A model generated the notes under the pieces. That model did no database searches and was not told the origin of the DNA. It saw only the letters and a program-made list of their open reading frames with translations. A stretch of DNA of 64,000 bases from Streptomyces lydicus (GTDB taxonomy: Bacteria > Actinomycetota > Actinomycetes > Streptomycetales > Streptomycetaceae), in the NCBI RefSeq assembly GCF_004125265.1, contig NZ_RDTE01000003.1:5208001-5272000 (forward strand), written 5' to 3'. A program made the translations under genes and the position numbers. The stretch's first letter is position 1. Each line of letters begins with the position of its first letter. Below, piece by piece: positions 1-6,845 of the stretch.

Positions 1-917
1 CCGTGTTCGTTGAGGAGGGTGGCGCAGCGCTGGATGACGTAGCGCGGCATCCGGCCGTTCACCTCCTGGGCGAGTTCGACCATGCGAAGTGGGGGGTGGC
101 CCGGGGAACGGCCCTTGTGGGAGCGGCAGTTGGAGTCGACGGGGGCGGCGTGGCCGCCCACTCCGGGGCCGGGGCGGAAGGACTGGAAGCCGAACGGCTT
201 GGTTTCCGCGCAGCGGATGACGTCCCACAGGTCGACGCCGATGTCGTGGCAGAAGACCGCCATCTCGTTCATCAGGGCGATGTTGATGTGGCGGTAGTTG
301 GTTTCCAGGAGCTTGGCGGTCTCGGCCTCGCGGGGGCCGCGGGCGCGGACGACCTTGTCGGTGAGGCGGCTGTAGAAGGCGGCGGCGGCCTCCGTGCAGG
401 CGGGGGTGAGGCCGCCGATGACCTTGGGCGTGTTGGCGTACCGGTGGGTGCGGTTGCCGGGGTCGTGGCGGCCGGGGGAGCAGGCGAGGTGGAAGTCGCG
501 GCCGGCGGTGAGGCCGGAGCCCTCCTCCAGGAGGGGGCGCAGGAATTCCTCCGTGGTGCCCGGATAGGCGGTGGATTCGAGGATCACCGTGGTGTGCGGG
601 CGCAGCTGTGCGGCCAGGGTGCGGGCGGCGTCGGCGAGGGCGGTGAGGTCCAGTGCGCGGTCCTCGCCGAGGGGCGTGGGCGCGCAGAGGACCGCGGTAC
701 GGACCCGGCCCAGGGCGGTGGGGTCGGTGGTGGTGCGGAAACCGGCGGAGAGCAGGCGGCGGAGTTCGGTGGCGGACAGCGGCCCGTCGGCGCTGGAGAG
801 GGCGGCGGTGTGCGGGTCGGGGTCGTATCCGATGGTGCCGATGCCGGCGGTGGTGGCGGCCTGGGCGAGGGGGAGGCCGAGGTGACCGAGTCCGATGACG
901 GCGAGGTCTGCGGGCAT
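1..917 (-). CDS. Nucleotide-sugar (UDP-HexNAc type) dehydrogenase, 3'-truncated by window edge
   Basis: The gene reads leftward from ATG at 917 and runs off the window, so about 305 N-terminal residues are visible. The start is a Rossmann GLGHLGLPLA motif (residues 9-18). A DP pair in YDPDP (31-35) suits NAD binding, and ESTAYPGTTEE (114-124) and NTPKVIGG (162-169) are family landmarks. Members oxidise the C6 alcohol of UDP-GlcNAc, UDP-ManNAc or UDP-glucose to an acid for cell-surface sugars. The catalytic loop normally reads GGHCIPVDP, but here it is GGHAAPVDS (255-262), so the nucleophilic cysteine position is Ala257. The usual SPER is also SPGR. The homologous stretch continues into HPPLRMVELAQEVN, so the gene is not shifted out of frame. 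It is either an inactive or divergent dehydrogenase, or it uses different chemistry. Family membership is secure; activity is doubtful. Confidence 0.85.
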   Translation of the reverse strand, partial: MPADLAVIGLGHLGLPLAQAATTAGIGTIGYDPDPHTAALSSADGPLSATELRRLLSAGFRTTTDPTALGRVRTAVLCAPTPLGEDRALDLTALADAARTLAAQLRPHTTVILESTAYPGTTEEFLRPLLEEGSGLTAGRDFHLACSPGRHDPGNRTHRYANTPKVIGGLTPACTEAAAAFYSRLTDKVVRARGPREAETAKLLETNYRHINIALMNEMAVFCHDIGVDLWDVIRCAETKPFGFQSFRPGPGVGGHAAPVDSNCRSHKGRSPGHPPLRMVELAQEVNGRMPRYVIQRCATLLNEH

Positions 918-1141
918 GCTGCGGCCGTCCTTCCCGAGCGACTGCGAATGAACGTGGGCGCATGACGTGAGCGGCTGGCGATCGCGCATAAGTAGACTAA
1001 GCGGATATTTGACCCAGAATAGGGATTGATGGATCAAGGCGGCGGGGTGTTGTCGCCATGAGCGGAGGGTGGATACCGGAACGCGGCGCGGACAGAATCG
1101 ACGGACCGGGGGTGTGGCCCCGATCACAGCGGGAGGCAGCG

Positions 1142-2848
1142 GTGAAGACAGCGATACTGGGACCGGCGCAGCGGGCCGAAGCGCTCGCCCGAATGGCGGA
1201 GCGGGAGCTGGACGTTCTTGTGGTCGGCGGCGGAGTCGTCGGCGCGGGGACGGCTCTGGACGCCGCGACCCGCGGCCTGTCCACCGGACTCGTCGAGGCG
1301 CGCGACTGGGCCTCCGGCACCTCCAGCCGGTCGAGCAAGCTCATCCACGGCGGTCTGCGGTATCTGGAAATGCTGGACTTCGCGCTGGTGCGGGAGGCGC
1401 TGAAGGAGCGGGGGCTGCTGCTGGAGCGGCTGGCGCCGCATCTGGTCAAGCCGGTGCCGTTTCTGTATCCGCTGCAGCACAAGGGCTGGGAGCGCCCGTA
1501 CGCGGGCTCGGGCGTGGCACTGTACGACGCGATGTCCGTCTCGTCGGGGCACGGGCGCGGGCTGCCTCTGCACCGGCATCTGTCCCACAAGCGGGCCCTG
1601 CAGGTGGCCCCCTGCCTCAAGAAGGACGCGCTGGTCGGCGCGCTGCAGTACTACGACGCGCAGATGGACGACGCGCGCTATGTGGCGACGATGGTGCGGA
1701 CCGCGGCCGCCTATGACGCGCAGGTCGCCAACCGGGCGCGGGTGGTGGGCTTTCTGCGCGAGGGCGAGCGGGTGGTCGGCGCGCGGGTACAGGACGTCGA
1801 GGGCGGCGGTGAGTACGAGATCCGGGCCCAGCAGGTCGTCAATGCCACCGGGGTGTGGACGGATGACACCCAGGCGCTGATCGGTGAGCGCGGGCAGTTC
1901 CATGTCCGGGCGTCGAAGGGGATCCACCTGGTCGTCCCCAAGGACCGGATCCATTCGACGACCGGGCTGATCCTGCGGACCGAGAAGAGCGTCCTGTTCG
2001 TCATCCCGTGGGGGCGGCACTGGATCGTGGGGACGACGGACACGGACTGGGATCTGGACAAGGCGCACCCGGCGGCCTCCAGCGCGGATATCGACTATCT
2101 GCTGGAGCATGTGAATGCGGTGCTGGCGACCCCTCTGACCAGGGACGATGTGGAGGGGGTGTACGCGGGGCTGCGCCCGCTGCTGGCCGGGGAGTCGGAT
2201 GCCACCAGCAAGCTGTCGCGGGAGCACACCGTCGCCCATCCGCTGCCCGGGCTGGTGGTGGTCGCCGGCGGCAAGTACACGACGTACCGGGTGATGGCGA
2301 AGGACGCGGTGGACGAGGCGGTGCACGGCCTCGACCAGCGGGTCGCGGAGAGCGTCACCGAGGACATTCCGCTGGTCGGGGCCGAGGGCTACCGGGCGCT
2401 GTGGAACGCGCGGGCCCGGATCGCGGCGCGCGCCGGGCTCCATGTGGCGCGCATCGAGCACCTGTTGAACCGGTACGGCTCGCTGACCGAGGAGCTGCTG
2501 GAGCTGGTGGTGGCCGATCCTTCGCTGGGCGAACCGCTGGCGGCCGCGGACGACTACCTGCGGGCCGAGGCGGTCTACGCCTGTACGCACGAGGGCGCCC
2601 GCCATCTCGACGACGTGCTGACCCGGCGCACCCGCATCTCCATCGAGACCTTCGACCGGGGCACCCGCAGCGCCCGCGAGGTGGCCGAGCTGATCGCCCC
2701 CACGCTGGGCTGGGACAGCGACCAGATCGAGAAGGAGATCACGCACTACAGGAAGCGGGTCGAGGCGGAGCGCGAATCCCAGCGGCAGCCGGACGATCTG
2801 ACGGCGGATGCGGCGCGGCTGGGGGCTCCGGACATCGTGCCGCTGTAG
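1142..2848 (+). CDS. glpD: Glycerol-3-phosphate dehydrogenase (FAD-dependent, GlpD)
   Basis: This 568-residue protein is the usual size for bacterial GlpD, which oxidises sn-glycerol-3-phosphate to DHAP at the membrane and passes electrons to quinones. The FAD-binding dinucleotide motif VVGGGVVGAGTALDA lies near residues 18-32, followed by RSSKLIHGGLRYLE. WIVGTTDTDW and GGKYTTYR are also typical, and the C-terminal helical domain is intact. The start is placed at GTG 1142 because GGGAGG (1131-1136) sits five bases upstream. An in-frame ATG at 1058 would add 28 poorly conserved residues with no ribosome site. glpF and glpK are not in this window. A GC-rich repeat array follows the stop. Confidence 0.95.
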   Translation: MKTAILGPAQRAEALARMAERELDVLVVGGGVVGAGTALDAATRGLSTGLVEARDWASGTSSRSSKLIHGGLRYLEMLDFALVREALKERGLLLERLAPHLVKPVPFLYPLQHKGWERPYAGSGVALYDAMSVSSGHGRGLPLHRHLSHKRALQVAPCLKKDALVGALQYYDAQMDDARYVATMVRTAAAYDAQVANRARVVGFLREGERVVGARVQDVEGGGEYEIRAQQVVNATGVWTDDTQALIGERGQFHVRASKGIHLVVPKDRIHSTTGLILRTEKSVLFVIPWGRHWIVGTTDTDWDLDKAHPAASSADIDYLLEHVNAVLATPLTRDDVEGVYAGLRPLLAGESDATSKLSREHTVAHPLPGLVVVAGGKYTTYRVMAKDAVDEAVHGLDQRVAESVTEDIPLVGAEGYRALWNARARIAARAGLHVARIEHLLNRYGSLTEELLELVVADPSLGEPLAAADDYLRAEAVYACTHEGARHLDDVLTRRTRISIETFDRGTRSAREVAELIAPTLGWDSDQIEKEITHYRKRVEAERESQRQPDDLTADAARLGAPDIVPL

Positions 2849-2914
2849 GGCTGCGATCCCCTAAGGGCTGCGGCTCCCCTAAGGGCTGCGGATCCCCTAG
2901 GGCCTGGGGTCCCC
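2849..2914. repeat. Tandem ~18-bp repeats between convergent genes, possible terminator
   Basis: Four imperfect copies of a unit like GGGCTGCGGATCCCCTAA fill the whole gap between glpD and the convergent serine hydrolase gene. Each unit ends in a CCCCTAAGGG-like partial palindrome, so the array could fold into small hairpins and end transcription from both sides. No other function is visible. Confidence 0.55.
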
Positions 2915-4150
2915 CTAAGGGCGCCGGGACGCGCAGAACTCCGCGGTCAGCACCGCGGTGCCGTGTGCCGGGTGGGCCAGGGCGTCGGTGTTGAGGCGGT
3001 AGCTGACGATGTGGCGGCCGTCGGCGGTGCCCGCGGTCCGGGCGTAGGAGCCGTTGATGTCGCCGTTGTGGCCCCAGACCGTGACGCCGCAGGACAGCCT
3101 GGTCTCGTACAGGCCGAGGCCGTACGCGCCGCCGGTGCCCTTCCCGTCGCGTATCTGGGCCATCTGGCGCGGCGGCAGGAGCCTGCCGCCGAGGAGTGCG
3201 GCGAAGAAGCGGTTGAGGTCGCCCAGGGTGGTGACCATCTCGCCGGCCGCGCCCGCCCGGCTGGGGTTCAGGGAGGTGGCGTCCACCCGCCGCCCACCGG
3301 CCTGGGAGTAGGCGCGGCCGTGCGGCTCGGGCAGGACCGGGTCGGTGCCGGGGAAGGAGGTGTGGGTGAGCCGGGCGGGGACGAGGATGCGGCGGCGGAT
3401 CTCCGTGGCGTACGGGTTTTTGGTGACCGCCTGGATGACCAGGCCGAGCACCAGGTAGTTGGTGTTGGAGTAGGCGTAGTGGGTGCCCGGAGGGGCCACC
3501 GGCGGGTGGCCGAGGGCGATCCGCAGCAGCTCGGCCGGGGTGTGGCTGTCGTAGCGGTGGGCCCCGAAGTCCTTGCCGAAGAGCTGCCGGGAGAGCCGGG
3601 GGTCCTGGGTGTAGTTGAACAGTCCACTTGTGTGGTCCAGCAGCTGGCGGATCGTCACCCTGCGGAGGTCGCTGCGGTCGCCGTCTCCCGTGGCGGGCAC
3701 GCCGGGCGGGAGGTGCGCGGCGGCGCTGTCGTGCAGCGACAGCCGGCCCTCGGCGACCAGTTGCAGGACGACCGTCGCGACCAGGGTTTTGGTGAGGCTG
3801 CCGGCCCGGAAGTGGTCCCGCGGGCGCATCGTGCGGCCGCTGCGCAGATCGGCCACGCCGGCCGCCGCGTAGCGCGTGTCGGGGTACCCCGCGCGGGTGG
3901 TGAGGGAGGCCGCGCCCGGGGCCCCGTCGTCGACCAGCCGGTGCAGTGCGTGCCGCGTCGTCGCTGGCGGCCGGGTGGGCGCCTCGCGCGCGAGGGTGGC
4001 CGGGCGGGGCGTTGCGGTGCACGCCGTCAGAGCGAGTACGGTCAGGGCGGCGAGGGCACCCGAACGGAGTAGCGCGCGGCGGCGGCCGGCGACCGGCGGC
4101 GCGGGCGGAAGCGCGGCGGTCGCGGCCGGGCGAGGCGAGCGCTTCGGCAT
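2915..4150 (-). CDS. Lipoprotein serine hydrolase (class C beta-lactamase / D,D-peptidase fold)
   Basis: The 411-residue protein starts with an arginine-rich N-region, a hydrophobic stretch and a lipobox ending LTAC (cysteine near 44), so it should be a membrane-anchored lipoprotein. The serine-hydrolase motifs are in order: SLTK (catalytic Ser/Lys), YSN (Tyr base) and HNG in WGHNGD, which replaces KTG. This matches the AmpC/EstB/D-Ala-D-Ala carboxypeptidase family (Beta-lactamase, COG1680). Likely roles are cell-wall peptide trimming or ester hydrolysis; the substrate cannot be told from sequence. It converges on glpD and is divergent from the kinase gene, with about 190 bp between. Confidence 0.88.
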   Translation of the reverse strand: MPKRSPRPAATAALPPAPPVAGRRRALLRSGALAALTVLALTACTATPRPATLAREAPTRPPATTRHALHRLVDDGAPGAASLTTRAGYPDTRYAAAGVADLRSGRTMRPRDHFRAGSLTKTLVATVVLQLVAEGRLSLHDSAAAHLPPGVPATGDGDRSDLRRVTIRQLLDHTSGLFNYTQDPRLSRQLFGKDFGAHRYDSHTPAELLRIALGHPPVAPPGTHYAYSNTNYLVLGLVIQAVTKNPYATEIRRRILVPARLTHTSFPGTDPVLPEPHGRAYSQAGGRRVDATSLNPSRAGAAGEMVTTLGDLNRFFAALLGGRLLPPRQMAQIRDGKGTGGAYGLGLYETRLSCGVTVWGHNGDINGSYARTAGTADGRHIVSYRLNTDALAHPAHGTAVLTAEFCASRRP

Positions 4151-4339
4151 CGGGACTCCCGTTCGTCGGGGCCATCATGACGGGTACGAGGTGTCGTCCG
4201 GCATAGACCCGGGCCTTCCGCATGGCCGCGGATGAGGGAGAATGAAGGCTCTGCCAGGGTGGGTTGTCCGAGTTGGGCCAGTTTGGTGATCGATGGGACG
4301 TCGAAGCTGCCAACTCGGCTGGATTGCAGAGGGGATTCA

Positions 4340-6574
4340 GTGGGCGACGAGGTCGAGATGGACGGCAAAGGGGGCAGGCTGCTCGCCGGGCGGTACCGGC
4401 TCGCCGATGTTCTCGGCCGGGGCGGCATGGGCACCGTGTGGCGGGCACGCGACGAGGTCCTGGGCCGCACGGTCGCGGTCAAGGAGCTGCGCTTCCCGGG
4501 CGGGGTCGAGGAGGACGAGAAGCGTCGTCTGATCACCCGCACCCTGCGCGAGGCCAAGGCGATCGCCCGGATCCGGAACAACGGTGCGGTGACGGTCTAT
4601 GACGTGGTCGACGAGGACGACCGCCCGTGGATCGTGATGGAGCTGGTCGAGGGGCGCTCGCTGGCCGAGGTCGTCCGCGACGACGGCCCGCTCACCCCGC
4701 GCCGCGCCGCCGAGGTCGGGCTGGTCGTGCTCGATGTGCTGCGCGCCGCGCATGCCGAGGGCATCCTGCACCGCGATGTGAAGCCGTCCAATGTCCTGAT
4801 CTCCGACGACGGCCGGGTCGTGCTGACCGACTTCGGTATCGCCCAGGTCGAGGGCGACCCCTCCGTGACCTCGACCGGCATGCTCGTCGGCGCCCCCTCC
4901 TACATCTCCCCGGAGCGCGCCCGCGGCCAGAAGCCGGGCCCGCCGGCCGACATGTGGTCGCTGGGCGGCCTGCTGTACGCCTGTGTCGAGGGCGTTCCGC
5001 CGTACGACAAGGGCTCCGCGATCGCCACGCTGACCGCGGTGATGACCGAGCCGGTCGAGCCGCCGAAGAGCGCCGGCGAACTGGAAGAGGTCATCTACGG
5101 CCTGCTGGTGAAGGACCCGGCCGCCCGGCTGGACGACGCCGGCGCGCGGGTGCTGCTGGAGGACGTGGTCCACGCTCCCGAGGCGAAGACGCCGGAGCCC
5201 CCGATGGACGCGACCCGGGCGATGGCGCTGCCGACGGCGCCCCCGGAGCGGGCGGAGCCGAAGGCCGCGCCGAAGCCGAAGACGAAGTCGAAGAACACTC
5301 CGAAGTCGAAGGCCGCACAGAAGTCGAAGCCCGCTCCGAAGCCGCCGGTGGCGGAGCCGGCGGCCGGGAACGCGAGCACCTCCGGCGGTGCCAAGGCCGG
5401 TGCCGACACGTCCGCAGGTGTCACGGCGGGCAACGGCACGGCCGGCAAGAGCAAGGCCGCCGGAAGCAAGGGCAGCAAGGGGGCCGGTGCCGGTGAGGCC
5501 GCCTCGTCGAGCGCGCCGGCGCGGACCGGGCGTCCGCAGTCGAAGACGGCCGGCTCGACGGCCGATGCGGCGAACGGCGGGGCGACCGGCTCCGCCGCGG
5601 CGGATGCCGGCGGTACGGCGGGTTCGGCCGGCCCGGGCACGGCCCGGCCGGCGGGCGCCCGGCCGGGGTTCGACGCCGAGGCCGCCAAGGAGAAGGTGCG
5701 CGGCGCCCTGGAGTCCGTCCGCAATGCCGCCGCCGCGATGGCGGCAGCCCGTCCGGACTCCAGATCCGGTGACGGGAGCCGTCCGCCGGCCCGCGCGTCG
5801 GTGACCGATGTCGTTCCGCGCCGCACGCTGATCATCGTGGCCGTGGTCGTCGTCCTGGCGGTACTGGGCACGGTGCTGGCCGTCTCCCTGGGCAGCGACG
5901 ACTCGGCGCACAAGGGCGGCAAGGCGTCCGGCAAGCCGGACACCTCGTCGTCCGCGAGCCGGGCGAAGCCGTCGACGGACGCGGCCGACACGAGCGGGGA
6001 CCAGGCGAAGGGCCCGGCGAAGGGCCAGGACCCGGCGAGCGAGCAGCCGCCGAATCTCACCCCGGCCGAGGACACCGGCGGCGAGGACGGCGACGGCGGC
6101 AAGGGCGGCAAGGACGTGCCGAGCGGCTTCGCCGAGCTCACCAACGACAAGTTCCACTTCCGTATGGCGATGCCCAAGGGCTTCCACCAGACCGACACCG
6201 CGGGGGAGGGCTCCGGCGCCATATACAGCGCCTCGGGCGGGTTCCCGCGGATCCAGATCGACTACAACGCCGAGCCCGGCACCGATGCGGCGGCCTCCTG
6301 GCGCAGCCTGGAGCCGGCCGTGCGCTCGTCCAGCGACGACTACCACCTCATCGGCATCAAGTCGGTGAAGTGGCGGGACTATCCGACCGTCGCCGACTGG
6401 TCGTTCACCCGTCGCCAGAGCGGCGAGAAGGTACGGGTCCTCGACCGCGGCTTCCGGGCCGATGACCACCACGGCTACGCCATCATGATCACCTGCAAGG
6501 CGGACGCCTGGTCGGACAAGCCCTGCCAGCAGATGATCTCGACCGCGTTCAAGACGTTCGAGCTGAAGGACTGA
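4340..6574 (+). CDS. Transmembrane Ser/Thr protein kinase (Pkn-type)
   Basis: This 744-residue protein has a full N-terminal kinase domain: glycine loop LGRGGMGTVW (25-34), catalytic lysine K48 in VAVKE, HRDVKPSN with D146, DFG at 164-166 and the APSYISPE segment. A long Ala/Lys/Pro/Gly-rich linker follows (about 290-480). One membrane helix lies near 494-516 (LIIVAVVVVLAVLGTVLAV), and an outside domain of about 180 residues may be a sensor. There are no PASTA repeats. GTG 4340 is chosen because AGAGGGGA sits just upstream and the kinase domain begins soon after; the longer frame from 4232 adds only junk-like residues. The next gene encodes a pseudokinase with the same kinase-linker-TM-outside plan, and the outside domains look related (PxGFxxxxxxGxxR patterns). 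Confidence 0.93.
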   Translation: MGDEVEMDGKGGRLLAGRYRLADVLGRGGMGTVWRARDEVLGRTVAVKELRFPGGVEEDEKRRLITRTLREAKAIARIRNNGAVTVYDVVDEDDRPWIVMELVEGRSLAEVVRDDGPLTPRRAAEVGLVVLDVLRAAHAEGILHRDVKPSNVLISDDGRVVLTDFGIAQVEGDPSVTSTGMLVGAPSYISPERARGQKPGPPADMWSLGGLLYACVEGVPPYDKGSAIATLTAVMTEPVEPPKSAGELEEVIYGLLVKDPAARLDDAGARVLLEDVVHAPEAKTPEPPMDATRAMALPTAPPERAEPKAAPKPKTKSKNTPKSKAAQKSKPAPKPPVAEPAAGNASTSGGAKAGADTSAGVTAGNGTAGKSKAAGSKGSKGAGAGEAASSSAPARTGRPQSKTAGSTADAANGGATGSAAADAGGTAGSAGPGTARPAGARPGFDAEAAKEKVRGALESVRNAAAAMAAARPDSRSGDGSRPPARASVTDVVPRRTLIIVAVVVVLAVLGTVLAVSLGSDDSAHKGGKASGKPDTSSSASRAKPSTDAADTSGDQAKGPAKGQDPASEQPPNLTPAEDTGGEDGDGGKGGKDVPSGFAELTNDKFHFRMAMPKGFHQTDTAGEGSGAIYSASGGFPRIQIDYNAEPGTDAAASWRSLEPAVRSSSDDYHLIGIKSVKWRDYPTVADWSFTRRQSGEKVRVLDRGFRADDHHGYAIMITCKADAWSDKPCQQMISTAFKTFELKD

Positions 6575-6845
6575 GCGCTGAAGGACTGAGCGGGGAACGG
6601 GGGGCGTGCCCCGGTCGGGGACCGGGGCACGGGCCGGACGGAGAACGGAGCGGGCGCGCGCGGAGAGGTTGCGCGTCGTTGCGCCGAGCGGCCCGCAAGC
6701 TCCGATGCGGGCACGTATCGTGAGACAGCGAAGACCGTACGCATCCGCAATCGGCGGGAAGACGACCGGAAGTGACCGGAGGCGCCAGCGCCGACGGGCG
6801 GCTCCGGCGCGACGGTAGACACAGTGCGCGCTGCGGGGAGGCGTC

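Noticed and set aside
3..965. 320-aa plus-strand frame at the left edge
   Set aside because: It is antisense to the nucleotide-sugar dehydrogenase, whose reverse reading gives clear family motifs.
4337..6472. 711-aa open frame on the minus strand opposite the kinase gene
   Set aside because: It mirrors the kinase gene's third-position GC bias, has no domain and no ribosome site; similar long mirror frames lie opposite most genes here.
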